NCBI GenBank assembly: GCA_023388055.1
Contig: JAEWGW010000012.1
Span: 57,379-121,378 of the forward strand
Source of the DNA: Bacillota bacterium
Lineage (GTDB): Bacteria; Bacillota; Bacilli; Paenibacillales; NBRC-103111
Length of the DNA: 64,000 bases
Direction of reading: 5' to 3'
The position numbers were made by a program, and so were the translations under genes. The first letter of the stretch is position 1. Each line of letters starts with the position of its first letter. Under the pieces are notes generated by a model. That model made no database searches. It had not been told where the DNA came from and saw nothing but the letters and a program-made list of their open reading frames with translations. Below are positions 8,297 through 17,249 of the stretch, one piece after another.

Positions 8297-9382
8297 ATGA
8301 TCTACTATGTTTTACCTTGGACAATTTGCTTAGGATTGTTAGCCTACATTGTGTACACCAAACGCACAGCAGTTCAGACCACTTCTTTGCAGCTCGGGGA
8401 GGGGGATGCACCGGACACGTCCACAGCATTGCTTTCCGACAGCGGTGTGAAGGATCTCCTCAATCAAGCCACCGAATCTATTATGGAATTAAGCACCTCC
8501 AGCAATACTCTTGTAAGCCATGCGGACAAGATCCGGTCCGATATGGAAATCGTATCCGCCATCACTGAGGAGCTTTCCGCCGCCATTCAGGAAACGGCAG
8601 CCGCCTCAGAGGAAATTGCCGCCTCCGTTACCGAAATGGAGAATATGATGACCGTCATCTCAACGGAAACCAGCGTCGCCGGAGCTACAGCAGATGAAAT
8701 CAGGGAACGGGCCAATGTGCTCCGGGAGAGCTCCATGTCCTCCAAATCTGAAACGGAGAGGATGTACTCGGAGGTTAAGGACGCACTGGTAACCGCTCTG
8801 GAGCGGTCCAAGGCCGTAGCGGAAATTTATATTTTCGCCGAGAAAATCATGGAGATCGCCAGCCAAACCAAGCTGCTTTCCTTAAATGCCAATATTGAAG
8901 CTGCACGCTCTGGTGAGCACGGAAGAGGCTTTGCCGTGGTGGCTACAGAGATCAATAAGCTGGCCGCCTCATCCTCCGACACCGCCTCCAGCATCAAAAA
9001 ATATATCGATGAGGTCAGACTATCCGTTCAGGACCTCTCCACCAGCTCCAAAACCATGGTGGATTTTATCGACAGCAACATTCTCAACGACTATGACAAT
9101 CTGATCGAGCAAAGCCAACAATATTATGAGGATTCCGCCAAGTTTAACAATTCCATCGGCAAGATCAACGAGATGGTGGACCAGCTGTGCAGTACCGGGG
9201 CAGGCATCTCCATTGCCGTAAGCCAGCTGACGCAGAATAACATCGAAGGGGCCGCCGGAACACAGGAAATCACTGCATCCATTAATGAGGTGATGGAAAG
9301 CTGCCATCTGGTTTTCCGCAACGCCTCCGACAATACCAAGAATGTGGACAAGCTTGCTGAAACCATCATGGGTGCAGGCTGA
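8297..9382 (+). CDS. Membrane-anchored methyl-accepting chemotaxis-type signalling protein
   Basis: A 361-residue protein with a single N-terminal membrane helix (residues 2-20) and no periplasmic or HAMP domain. The rest is a long coiled coil ending in the MCP signalling hairpin, with the tip region MEIASQTKLLSLNANIEAAR SGEHGRGFAVVATEINKLA. That tip binds CheA/CheW in chemoreceptors. Without a ligand-binding domain it may sense internal or membrane state. RBS GGGAGGCTAGAGG supports ATG 8297. It is followed after 38 bp by an SDR enzyme without a terminator between, so the two are probably one operon. No che genes are near. Confidence 0.88.
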   Translation: MIYYVLPWTICLGLLAYIVYTKRTAVQTTSLQLGEGDAPDTSTALLSDSGVKDLLNQATESIMELSTSSNTLVSHADKIRSDMEIVSAITEELSAAIQETAAASEEIAASVTEMENMMTVISTETSVAGATADEIRERANVLRESSMSSKSETERMYSEVKDALVTALERSKAVAEIYIFAEKIMEIASQTKLLSLNANIEAARSGEHGRGFAVVATEINKLAASSSDTASSIKKYIDEVRLSVQDLSTSSKTMVDFIDSNILNDYDNLIEQSQQYYEDSAKFNNSIGKINEMVDQLCSTGAGISIAVSQLTQNNIEGAAGTQEITASINEVMESCHLVFRNASDNTKNVDKLAETIMGAG

Positions 9383-9420
9383 TAACCATATAACCCCATT
9401 CACAGAAAGGATCGGTATCC

Positions 9421-10206
9421 ATGAGTAAACAGCTGGAGAATCAGGTTGCAATCGTAACAGGCGGGGGAACAGGCATCGGCAGAGGCATCTGCATCGATTT
9501 GGCCAACAGAGGTGCGAAGGTTATCATTACCGGCAGAAGGCTGTCCATGCTGGACGAAACCAAGACCATCATTGAGCAAAATGGCGGTTGGGCCCAAAGC
9601 GTGGTGCTGGATGTTTCCGACAAGGATAACATCAATGCAGTGATTGACCAGATCCACGCCGAGTTTGGCCGGATCGATATCTTCGTGAACAATGCCGGGA
9701 ACTTGAGCGAACCCGCTTTTGTCTACAATATGAAGGATGAGGATTGGGATGCAGTCCTCAAAACCCATCTGTACGGCTCCTTCTATTGCCTGAAGGCTGT
9801 CTCCAAAAAAATGAAGGAAGCCAATTACGGCAGAATCCTGAATATTTCCTCCGTTGCAGCCATCCATGGCTTTAACGGCAGTGTCAACTACGCCGCAGCC
9901 AAGGGCGGAATCGAAGCGATGACCCAATCCCTGGCCAAGGAGCTGGGTGTACACGGGATTACGGTCAACGCGATTCAGCCGGGTATTATCGAAACGCCGA
10001 TGGCTACAGACTTCGTATCGGCTATGGGCGAAACCTTCATCAAGGACACTCCTGTCAGAAGACTGGGCCAGCCCCAAGATGTGGCAGTTGCCGCAGCCTT
10101 CTACTGCTCTCCGGAAGCCGGCTTCATTACCGGCACCATTCTGAAGGTGGATGGCGGTTACATGCTGCAGTCCAGTATGGACCAGTTTGTGTTTGGTGTT
10201 TGCTAG
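9421..10206 (+). CDS. Short-chain dehydrogenase/reductase (FabG-like)
   Basis: A 261-residue classical SDR: cofactor motif TGGGTGIG (residues 14-21), NNAG at about 90, catalytic Ser in ISSVAA and YAAAK, and the GFITGTILKVDGG C-terminus. Arg residues after the second strand (ITGRR) suggest NADP(H). It is likely an oxidoreductase of a small carbonyl or alcohol substrate; the family is too broad for more. The tail SSMDQFVFGVC is longer than usual. It is probably co-transcribed with the MCP gene and ends at a clear terminator. Confidence 0.88.
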   Translation: MSKQLENQVAIVTGGGTGIGRGICIDLANRGAKVIITGRRLSMLDETKTIIEQNGGWAQSVVLDVSDKDNINAVIDQIHAEFGRIDIFVNNAGNLSEPAFVYNMKDEDWDAVLKTHLYGSFYCLKAVSKKMKEANYGRILNISSVAAIHGFNGSVNYAAAKGGIEAMTQSLAKELGVHGITVNAIQPGIIETPMATDFVSAMGETFIKDTPVRRLGQPQDVAVAAAFYCSPEAGFITGTILKVDGGYMLQSSMDQFVFGVC

Positions 10207-10253
10207 TAAATTTCAATATTATTGGTATAATATTACATAATAACATAATAAAG

Positions 10254-10284
10254 AACCGCCGGTTTGTTCTCCGGCGGTTTTCCT
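10254..10284. terminator. Two-way terminator between SDR gene and zwf
   Basis: AACCGCCGG/CCGGCGGTT stem with a short loop, followed by TTTCC on the plus strand; it lies between convergent genes. Confidence 0.8.
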
Positions 10285-10286
10285 AT

Positions 10287-11840
10287 TTATTCCTGCCCCT
10301 TCACCCACAGCACATCGCTTTCCTCTTGACCGTTAATCGGCCACCAGTGGAAGCCATCCTCTGCCAGCAGCTTATCCATCGCCTCCGGTCCCCAGGACCC
10401 GGCTGGGTAAAGATTCAGGTCGCGGGAATCCTGGCTCCAGGCCTGGACGATCCGGTCCACGAAGCGCCACTGCAGAGAAACCTCATCCCAACGGGTAAAG
10501 TACGTGGATTCTCCACGGGCTGCATCATATAAGAGCCGTTCATAAGCTTCCGGCGTATTCAAACCAACCTGACAGCTTTGGCAGAAGTCCATCGCTACGG
10601 GAATAATCATGGAGTCGGAGCCCGGCTGTTTGGCATTAATTTTAATATAAATGCCCTCCAGCGGATTCACCCGGAACACCAGCAGATTAGGCTGCAGCTT
10701 GGTCCGTTTGGCCAGGTACACATTATCCGGCATGTTCTTGAATTCCACCACGACCTCGGTGGTTTTCACCGGCAGCCGTTTGCCGGTCCGGATATAGAAG
10801 GGGACTCCCGCCCAACGGAAATTATCCACGTACAGGCGTGCGCCAAAATAGGTTTCCGTCACCGAATCCGGCGACACGGCATCCTCGGATCGGTAGCCGG
10901 GCAGCGCCTTGCCCCGGAGCACTCCATCCGTATATTGGCCGCGCACCACATTGGCCCGCACATCCTCGGCTGTTTCGTGGATGCGCAGAGAACGGAGCAC
11001 CTTCACCTTCTCATCCCGGATATCCTCTGGATTCAGTCTGGAGGGCGGCTCCATAGCCATCATGGTCACCATTTGGAGCATATGGTTTTGACCCATATCC
11101 CGGATAGCGCCGGAATGGTCGTAATACCCTCCGCGCTCCTCCACCCCAACAGTTTCGCTCAGGGTGATCTGGATATTGGCAATATATTTGTTGTTCCACA
11201 GCGGCTCAAAAAATGCATTGGCAAACCGGATAATCTCAATATTCTGGACCATCTCCTTGCCCAGATAGTGGTCGATCCGGAAGATTTCCTCCTCGCGGAA
11301 TACCTCGCCGATCTGGCGGTTCAGCTTTTCCGCCGATTCCAGGTCATAGCCGAAGGGCTTCTCAATAACCAGACGGTTCCAGCCGCTGCCTTCCAAGAGG
11401 CCGCCCAGCTTCAGATTATTGGCTACTCCGGCGAACAGCTCCGGCGCCAGGGCCAGATAAAACAGCCGGTTCCCCTTGATGTCGAACTTGTCCTCCAGCC
11501 GCTCGGACGCGTCCTTCAGAGCCTTGTAGCCCTCCACATTGTGAATGTCCAGGGACAAATATTCGAAGTGCTCCACAAAGCGCTGCCAGATTTCATCCTC
11601 GGCATTCAGCTTGTAGCGGGCGAATTCGGTAATGGACTGGAGAAGATCCGCCTTGAATTGCTCCTTGGTCCGGGCTCTGCGTGCCAGCCCAATCACCGCA
11701 AACCGTTCGGGGAGCTTGCCCTCTTTGTAGAGGCTGAAAAAAGCGGGGAACAGCTTCCGCTTCGCCAAGTCTCCCGTTGCCCCAAAGATAAAAAATACCG
11801 CACCGTTGTCTTTAAACGCGTCTAAGCGCGAATCGCTCAT
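10287..11840 (-). CDS. zwf: Glucose-6-phosphate 1-dehydrogenase
   Basis: A 517-residue enzyme with IFGATGDLAKRKLFPAFF (NADP-binding, GxxGDLA), the substrate/catalytic motif RIDHYLGKEMVQNI, and PFYIRTGKRL. These are diagnostic for Zwf, and the length is as expected. It catalyses the first step of the oxidative pentose phosphate pathway in the cytosol. It is transcribed as a single gene with its end at the shared terminator; the partners pgl and gnd are not in the window. Confidence 0.97.
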   Translation of the reverse strand: MSDSRLDAFKDNGAVFFIFGATGDLAKRKLFPAFFSLYKEGKLPERFAVIGLARRARTKEQFKADLLQSITEFARYKLNAEDEIWQRFVEHFEYLSLDIHNVEGYKALKDASERLEDKFDIKGNRLFYLALAPELFAGVANNLKLGGLLEGSGWNRLVIEKPFGYDLESAEKLNRQIGEVFREEEIFRIDHYLGKEMVQNIEIIRFANAFFEPLWNNKYIANIQITLSETVGVEERGGYYDHSGAIRDMGQNHMLQMVTMMAMEPPSRLNPEDIRDEKVKVLRSLRIHETAEDVRANVVRGQYTDGVLRGKALPGYRSEDAVSPDSVTETYFGARLYVDNFRWAGVPFYIRTGKRLPVKTTEVVVEFKNMPDNVYLAKRTKLQPNLLVFRVNPLEGIYIKINAKQPGSDSMIIPVAMDFCQSCQVGLNTPEAYERLLYDAARGESTYFTRWDEVSLQWRFVDRIVQAWSQDSRDLNLYPAGSWGPEAMDKLLAEDGFHWWPINGQEESDVLWVKGQE

Positions 11841-11972
11841 GGACTTGGCCTTCTTCCCTCATGTAGTAAACATATTAAATAAAGTGTAGCATACCTTCGC
11901 GCCATTCCCAAACCTAACAACCGCTTTCACACAAATTAATCGATATTCGAAAGGATGTTCCGCATACTCCGC

Positions 11973-12004
11973 AAAAAAACAGGGGCAGCATGCTGCGCCC
12001 CTGT
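11973..12004 (-). terminator. Terminator of the GNAT gene
   Basis: ACAGGGGC/GCCCCTGT stem preceded on the plus strand by seven A residues, giving a T-run on the minus strand. Confidence 0.75.
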
Positions 12005-12020
12005 GCTGCCCTGTACCCTT

Positions 12021-12470
12021 CTATTTCACCCTCCTGGATAAAATCAGCATCCGGTGCTCAGGCAGATAATTTTCCACCTGGAAACCCTTCATTTCATAAA
12101 ACTGTCTGGCATGATAATTGGGCTCATCGACGCCTAACCGCATATGAAGCGCCCCCTGGCGCCTTCCGTAGCGCTCCGCCGCTTCAATCAGGGCACTGCC
12201 GATGCCGCGGCCCTCCGCCGACTTGGAAACCGCCAGCATATCGATGGATAACGTGGTCCCTTCCGTTTTGCAGCTGATGAAACCGGCAGGTTTGCCGCCG
12301 CTCCCCTCCGCCACATATACCCTGCACTTGCGCCATCTGCTGATGATTTCGCTGCGTCTGAATTTGACGGATGGTCTAGCCTGCCGGGCAAACGGCATCA
12401 GCCGGTTCAAAATCAGCTGAAACAGCTCCTTGTCATCCTGCTCCGGAATCCGGGTCCGTATCTTAATCAT
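12021..12470 (-). CDS. GNAT-family N-acetyltransferase
   Basis: A 149-residue single-domain GNAT. The acetyl-CoA loop is visible as AVSKSAEGRGIGSALIEAAE (motif A, R/Q-x-x-G-x-G/A), and the C-terminal strand as NYHARQFYEMKGFQVENYL (motif B). The acyl acceptor cannot be predicted. RBS AGGGAGCG precedes ATG 12470. It is a single-gene unit closed by its own terminator. Confidence 0.85.
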   Translation of the reverse strand: MIKIRTRIPEQDDKELFQLILNRLMPFARQARPSVKFRRSEIISRWRKCRVYVAEGSGGKPAGFISCKTEGTTLSIDMLAVSKSAEGRGIGSALIEAAERYGRRQGALHMRLGVDEPNYHARQFYEMKGFQVENYLPEHRMLILSRRVK

Positions 12471-12656
12471 GCCGTATCGCTCCCTTGAAGCCCTAGTTGC
12501 TACATCTTACGGCTTATGCCCGTATTCGGTCATAGGCGAACAGGCAATTCTCCATACCGGTATGGGCCTGGCAGGATAAGGCCTCATAATCATGCCAGCC
12601 CTGATGCAGGATGCTATAATAGGGGTAAATCCGGCCTTACCCAAAGGAGGTTGCCC

Positions 12657-13877
12657 ATGCTGCCCATCCGCCCTGTACGCAGGCTGAAATCCTACGAGGA
12701 GCATCTCGACTTTTACCGGTACAGCACCGCAGCCATCGTCCGCAGAGCCCAATCCCCCTATGCGCATATGCGGCGGAAAGCAGCCTCTTTTCCCTATGCC
12801 AAGGAAGCGGATATTGAAGCGGCGGAGCGGTTTGCTGTTGCGTTGGCCATGGTATTGGCAGCAGCAGCCAAGCTGAAGGGGCTGGCCGAGCAGCTGGCTG
12901 ATCCGGCGGCAAGCCAAGCGCTGAACCGGCGCACCGTGGAAAACGGCAATCCGGAGGCGGTTCAAGTAAAGGCGGCTACAGGGTCACCTGTAGCGGACTA
13001 TACCCTGGAGATCAGGCGCCTGGCCGCACCTCAAATCAGCCGCACCGCCTTTTTTGCACCCGATGCACCTACCACCATCCGCCATGGGGTAAACCGGCTG
13101 GTGCTGGCTACGCGCCAGGAGAACAAGGAGCTGCAATGGCTGTCCGGGGAAAGCATGTCCCATAAAACCGCCTTAACCTGGCTCAAAAACAGCATCAATG
13201 CCGCCGACCGCAAGGTCCGCGCCTCCTTGGAGAAGGATCCGGAAACCGGCCGGATCAGATTGGTCTTGGAAGCCGCGGCAAGCGGCGCCGACGGCGCTTT
13301 TTTCCTGCAGGATCTGGAGGGCAATATGGCATCAGCCACAGGATTGCTCATTAAAGACCAAACTGCAGCCGATGCGCAATTCCGGATCAATGGGGGAGAC
13401 TGGCAGTTTGTGAGCGATAACCGCGTTATACTGCCCGCCCGCGGACTGCAGCTTCAGCTGCTATCCGCAACAACCGATGCTGCCGTTTTCTCCGTGGCCC
13501 CCGACTGGGACCACATCCGGGAAAAGCTGCTGCAGCTAAACGCGGCGATGGACGTGCTGGAGCAGCGCCTGGCCCAGTCCGCGGACTACCTGAACCCCTG
13601 CTTCCACCGGGAATTGCTTCGCCTCCGGGAAACCTTCCCTCCTGAGGAGGAGCTGCGGGATTGCGGACAATTAGCCGAAATAGCCGCCCTCCTTACTGGC
13701 GGACATGGATTGATTCCCGGCCTGTTAGCCTTGATCAGGGAGATGGAATCGGTGCCTGCGGAGGAGCTGCTGAACCGGGATAACAGCCGCTACAAGCGTT
13801 ATGCCAACTATTTAGCCTCCCGGGAGTGGTATTCCCAGCTGCCCCATCAGGGTTTGTTACTAAACCGGTTCTTGTGA
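12657..13877 (+). CDS. Orphan FliD-like (flagellar hook-associated protein 2-like) protein
   Basis: A 406-residue protein; ATG 12657 follows a perfect AAAGGAGG site and a TATAAT at 12614, so the longer frame from 12516 is rejected. Residues about 90-125 (VQVKAATGSPVADYTLEIRRLA) resemble the FliD N-domain pattern, where sequences of the type KAT..AVPGSYTIEVTQLA occur. Residues about 235-300 (AADAQFRINGGDWQFVSDN...LQLQLLSA) resemble the FliD C-domain. The typical ISGLASGIDTE start is absent and replaced by a basic coiled region. No flagellar genes flank it. It may be a divergent filament-cap or surface adhesin-like protein; function is not established. Confidence 0.55.
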   Translation: MLPIRPVRRLKSYEEHLDFYRYSTAAIVRRAQSPYAHMRRKAASFPYAKEADIEAAERFAVALAMVLAAAAKLKGLAEQLADPAASQALNRRTVENGNPEAVQVKAATGSPVADYTLEIRRLAAPQISRTAFFAPDAPTTIRHGVNRLVLATRQENKELQWLSGESMSHKTALTWLKNSINAADRKVRASLEKDPETGRIRLVLEAAASGADGAFFLQDLEGNMASATGLLIKDQTAADAQFRINGGDWQFVSDNRVILPARGLQLQLLSATTDAAVFSVAPDWDHIREKLLQLNAAMDVLEQRLAQSADYLNPCFHRELLRLRETFPPEEELRDCGQLAEIAALLTGGHGLIPGLLALIREMESVPAEELLNRDNSRYKRYANYLASREWYSQLPHQGLLLNRFL

Positions 13878-13920
13878 AGACCCTCAATTGGGAGAAGGAA
13901 AAGCCCCCACTTGTAAAATA

Positions 13921-13960
13921 AAAGCCTCCATTTTCCCTTTGGGGAATCCGGAGGCTTTTT
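13921..13960. terminator. Two-way terminator between the FliD-like gene and liaR
   Basis: AAAGCCTCC/GGAGGCTTT stem with T-run on the plus strand and A-run before it. Confidence 0.82.
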
Positions 13961-13974
13961 CCTGCTGGCCTGTG

Positions 13975-14631
13975 CTACTGGGCCAAACCGTGCTTATGGG
14001 CGTATATGGCTGCCTGGGTGCGGTCCTCCACACCCAATTTGGCGAGAATGTTGGTGACATGGAACTTAACCGTTTTGATGCCGATAAACAGCGCATCTGC
14101 TACCTCTTTATTGGACCTGCCTCCGGCGATAAGCTGGAGCACCTCCATCTCCCGGTCCGTCAGGTCCTCATGGGGAGCATGGGCAGGCTTGGGCTGGCGG
14201 AACCGGTTCATGATTTTGGAGGCCACCTGGGATTCCAGAATGGACTGCCCCCGCGCTGCAGCCCGGATTGCCGCCGCAATTTCCGTCGCCCGGGAGGTTT
14301 TCAGCAGATAGCTGAAGGCGCCGGCTTCAATAACCGGATACATCTTCTCATCATCCAGATAGCTTGTCAGGACGATCACCCGGCAATCGGGCACCAGCTG
14401 CAATAGCCGCCGCGTGGTTTCAATGCCGTCCATCCCATCCATCACCAGGTCCATCAGCACCACATCCGGCTTGTATTCCTGGGCCAGACGGATACCGTCC
14501 GTGCCGTTGCTGGCTTCGCCAACAACCTCAATGCCGTCCTCCGTGCCCAGCACAGCGGCAAGCCCGATACGCACCATCTCATGGTCGTCCACCAGCAGTA
14601 CCTTAATGGACTCTTCCGTTTGTTCTTCCAT
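13975..14631 (-). CDS. liaR: Response regulator LiaR
   Basis: A 218-residue NarL-type regulator: receiver domain with VLLVDDHEMVRIGL, phospho-acceptor Asp in DVVLMDLVMDGMDG and Lys in YLLKT, then a LuxR-type helix-turn-helix (LTDREMEVLQLIAGGRSNKEVADALFIGIKTVKFHVTNIL). ATG 14631 with an AGGAG site 9 bp ahead is preferred over 14652, and it overlaps the end of liaS by 29 bp, implying translational coupling. With LiaF and LiaS upstream it forms the envelope-stress system that answers lipid-II-interfering antibiotics. Its likely target is the liaI-like/pspA promoter near 18.7-18.85 kb. Confidence 0.9.
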   Translation of the reverse strand: MEEQTEESIKVLLVDDHEMVRIGLAAVLGTEDGIEVVGEASNGTDGIRLAQEYKPDVVLMDLVMDGMDGIETTRRLLQLVPDCRVIVLTSYLDDEKMYPVIEAGAFSYLLKTSRATEIAAAIRAAARGQSILESQVASKIMNRFRQPKPAHAPHEDLTDREMEVLQLIAGGRSNKEVADALFIGIKTVKFHVTNILAKLGVEDRTQAAIYAHKHGLAQ

Positions 14632-15682
14632 TGACCAGCTCTCCTTCCTCATCGCCCATCACCGGCGCGCGGATTTCGATCCGGGTTCCTTTGCCCGGGG
14701 CGGAAACAATATTCAGCGAACCGCCGATTTCGGTGACCCGCTCCCGCATGGACATCAGCCCGTAGGAGGCATGTTTCTCCTCGTCCGGGGAGAACCCGAC
14801 ACCGTTGTCCCGAACAGATAACCGGACCAGGTCGGCGGGACATTGCAGCTTAATCTCCATCTGCGTCGCCTTGGAATGGCGCAGGGTATTGGACAACGCC
14901 TCCTGCACAATCCGGAACAGCTGATCCTCAATCCCCTTGGGCAGCTGAAGCTCCTCATCCATTTCATATGTAATATCGATGGGCACCTTGGCCTGAAGCT
15001 CCGCCAGCAGCTCCCGCAGTCCTTGGGCAAGCCGCTTGCCCTCCAGATGCACGGGGCGCAGATGAAGCAGCAAGGCACGCATCTCCGATTGGGCCACAGA
15101 AGACATTTCTTCAATCAGGTGAATCTGCCGCTTGGCTTTTTCGAAATCCTTCTCCAGCGTCCGCCCCACCGCCGTAGCCGTCATGGAAATGGCAAACAGC
15201 TGCTGGCTGACCGCGTCATGAAGGTCCCGGGCCAGACGCTGCCGCTCCTCCACAACTGCAGAATACCGGGCTTTTTCCGCCAGCTCCGCATTGTTGGTGG
15301 ACAACCGCTGGAGAGAAGACACCTGCTCCTCCCACTTCCGGGACATCCGGTTCAGCTGTTGGCCCAGACGGCCAATCTCGTCCTCACCCAGGTAGGGCAC
15401 CGCACGGGAAAGATTCCCCTTCTCCAGGAGCATCATCACATCCTGAAGCTGCTCCAGCCGGGCAGAATTCCGGTGGCTGGACCAAAAGCCATACGCTCCG
15501 CCAACCAGCACGGAGGCGCCCGCCATTCCCAAAACCAGCTTCACTGCCCCTCCCCACGAGGAGAACTCCTTCAGAAACCCGTACATATAAAGAAAGTACA
15601 GCGCAAGCCCCAACAGCGCCAGACTGAATACAATGGATTCGCCCATGCTGCGCCAAATCATATTGGTCAGTCGTTTGCCCAC
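14603..15682 (-). CDS. liaS: Sensor histidine kinase LiaS
   Basis: About 359 residues. Two membrane helices lie near residues 15-70 with only a short external loop (intramembrane-sensing type). A HAMP-like stretch and coiled coil follow, then the HisKA_3 phospho-acceptor ERQRLARDLHDAVSQQLF and an HATPase_c domain with DNGVGF and GLMSMRERV. GTG 15682 is preferred because AGGAGGGG stands 6 bp ahead and the family N-terminus starts here; TTG 15715 lacks an appropriate site. It lies immediately downstream of liaF. LiaS phosphorylates LiaR when freed from LiaF inhibition. Confidence 0.9.
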   Translation of the reverse strand: MGKRLTNMIWRSMGESIVFSLALLGLALYFLYMYGFLKEFSSWGGAVKLVLGMAGASVLVGGAYGFWSSHRNSARLEQLQDVMMLLEKGNLSRAVPYLGEDEIGRLGQQLNRMSRKWEEQVSSLQRLSTNNAELAEKARYSAVVEERQRLARDLHDAVSQQLFAISMTATAVGRTLEKDFEKAKRQIHLIEEMSSVAQSEMRALLLHLRPVHLEGKRLAQGLRELLAELQAKVPIDITYEMDEELQLPKGIEDQLFRIVQEALSNTLRHSKATQMEIKLQCPADLVRLSVRDNGVGFSPDEEKHASYGLMSMRERVTEIGGSLNIVSAPGKGTRIEIRAPVMGDEEGELVNGRTNGRVH

Positions 15683-15715
15683 GGGCGTCCCCTCCTGAAA
15701 TGTACCGAATGTCAA

Positions 15716-16384
15716 TTACAACACCTTAATGTCAATATCTCCTACGAGATAGGAAACAATTAGTTTCACCTTCGTATCCGCCGTATCATAATGCGGCGAC
15801 TGCCAATAAATCTTGTTCATCGTGCCGGATTCCCGTTGACTGCCCACCCGCATTTGTCCGAACAGCACCGAACTTTCAATGGAAACCGCCATATCCTCGG
15901 GGAAATACAGATCAATATCGCCAATCATCCCCTGGAAGACCAGAGTGGTTTCCGGCTCCTCCGGAATAGCCAGGGTGAAGTCCAGACTCAGCTCACCAAT
16001 CACACACCATAAGCTGAGACTTCGAAGAATCCAGGCTTCCTTGTTCCGCTTTTGGCTTTCAATAAGCCGGGTCCGTTGAATGGCGCCTGTTTCACCGTGC
16101 ATTTCCTTGCTTTTGATATAAAAATACCCCAGGGAGATCAGAATCAGCGCCATAATTACTGCAAAATGGCTGCCCACCAGAATAAAGCCGCCGATACATA
16201 GCAGCACGTACCCCTTCCGGCGGATACCGTTGCGGATGCAGTAGACACCCAGCAACACCATAAACAGGGAGATCACAGTTGCAGGAGTGGCGACAACTTT
16301 GCTGAGGAGCACAAAAACACCCGCTCCGATTAATAAGAGATAGGTATTCCGGCCTTTGTTATCGTTTGGCTGCCTGCTGTCCAT
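15716..16384 (-). CDS. liaF: LiaF-type negative regulator of LiaS
   Basis: A 222-residue protein with four hydrophobic segments in the first 100 residues and a C-terminal beta-rich cytosolic domain (IGELSLDFTLAIPEE, GMIGDIDLYFPEDMAVSIESSVLFGQ), the cell-wall-active antibiotic response domain of LiaF. In Bacillus LiaF keeps LiaS in its inactive state. RBS GGGAGGTG fits ATG 16384. It begins the liaFSR unit and is separated from the pspA genes upstream by a terminator-like hairpin, so the regulatory genes may have lower or independent expression. Confidence 0.88.
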   Translation of the reverse strand: MDSRQPNDNKGRNTYLLLIGAGVFVLLSKVVATPATVISLFMVLLGVYCIRNGIRRKGYVLLCIGGFILVGSHFAVIMALILISLGYFYIKSKEMHGETGAIQRTRLIESQKRNKEAWILRSLSLWCVIGELSLDFTLAIPEEPETTLVFQGMIGDIDLYFPEDMAVSIESSVLFGQMRVGSQRESGTMNKIYWQSPHYDTADTKVKLIVSYLVGDIDIKVL

Positions 16385-16434
16385 AAGTGTCGCACCTCCC
16401 TGCGGCCCGCCCTGTAGTCAATGGCCCCCCGAAG

Positions 16435-16474
16435 AAAAAAGCCATGGGCTTGGCAGTTGGCCCTATGGCTTTTC
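16435..16474 (-). terminator. Terminator or attenuator between the psp genes and liaFSR
   Basis: AAAAGCCATGGGC...GCCCTATGGCTTTT hairpin followed on the minus strand by a T-run (TTTTTTC). It may let strong psp expression end while some transcription continues into liaFSR. Confidence 0.75.
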
Positions 16475-16543
16475 CTTGAATTAGAATATCATATTTCGTG
16501 GGGGCAAGAATAGCTGATTTTTTAAGAATCCTTGAATCCTGCC

Positions 16544-17245
16544 TTATTCCCCTGCTGCTTCATCCTTAGCGGGACCCGCCAGCTTTTGCTTCAGGGCCTC
16601 CAATTGCTCGTTGACCTTCTCTTGTTTTGCCAGATCAACAGTGGTGTAGGAGGCAACACCGGTGCTGGACAGATACGGCTTACCGGCAATTTCAGCTTCA
16701 GCTTCCAGCTGCATGATCTTCTCTTCCATGCGGTGGAATCCTCTGGAGGCGTTGCCGCCCTCAATGGTATTGTGATTGGTCACTTGGGCCATTTGCTTTT
16801 TGGCCTTGGCCAATTGCACCCGGGAGATCAGCTCGTTGCGCTTGTTGCGCAGCTTGTAGAATTCATCCTTCATTTCATGCAGCTGACGGGTCAGCTCTTC
16901 GGCTTGAGCCTTGGATTGGGCATGCATTTCCAGGTATTCGTTAAGCTTTTGGTCATGGTACAGCTTTTCTTCCAGAGCTTGGCGAGCTACAGCTTCCTGC
17001 CCGTTCTTCAAGGCAGCGGCTGCTTGATTCTCACGCTCTGCACCCAGGCGGGAATGCTCAGCCACCCGTTGCTGGAGCTTGCGCTCATTGGCAATTTGCT
17101 TGGCAACTGTCACTTCCGCTGTGGCAATTTCCTCTTCCATGTCGCGGATGTACTGATTCAGCATTACAATCGGATCCTCTACCTTATCCAGCAGCTCATT
17201 CATCGACGCCTTAGTCATATCCTTCAGTCTTGTAAATACACCCAT
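16544..17245 (-). CDS. PspA/IM30-family membrane-stress protein (LiaH-like, second copy)
   Basis: A 233-residue almost fully helical coiled-coil protein that begins MGVFTRLKDMTKASMNELLDKVEDP, the amphipathic first helix and signature of PspA/LiaH/Vipp1 proteins (ESCRT-III superfamily). Such proteins form rings or rods that bind and protect stressed membranes. The acidic tail (GPAKDEAAGE) extends beyond the core. It lies 4 bp after the PspC gene and is the last gene before the hairpin at 16435. Together with the other PspA (17717-18397) it gives two non-identical paralogues in a single operon. Confidence 0.92.
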   Translation of the reverse strand: MGVFTRLKDMTKASMNELLDKVEDPIVMLNQYIRDMEEEIATAEVTVAKQIANERKLQQRVAEHSRLGAERENQAAAALKNGQEAVARQALEEKLYHDQKLNEYLEMHAQSKAQAEELTRQLHEMKDEFYKLRNKRNELISRVQLAKAKKQMAQVTNHNTIEGGNASRGFHRMEEKIMQLEAEAEIAGKPYLSSTGVASYTTVDLAKQEKVNEQLEALKQKLAGPAKDEAAGE

Positions 17246-17249
17246 TGTT

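Noticed and set aside
10578..11825. 415-residue plus-strand frame
   Set aside because: Mirror frame of zwf, without start signals.
14843..15763. 306-residue plus-strand frame
   Set aside because: Opposite liaS; no conserved motif and no ribosome site.
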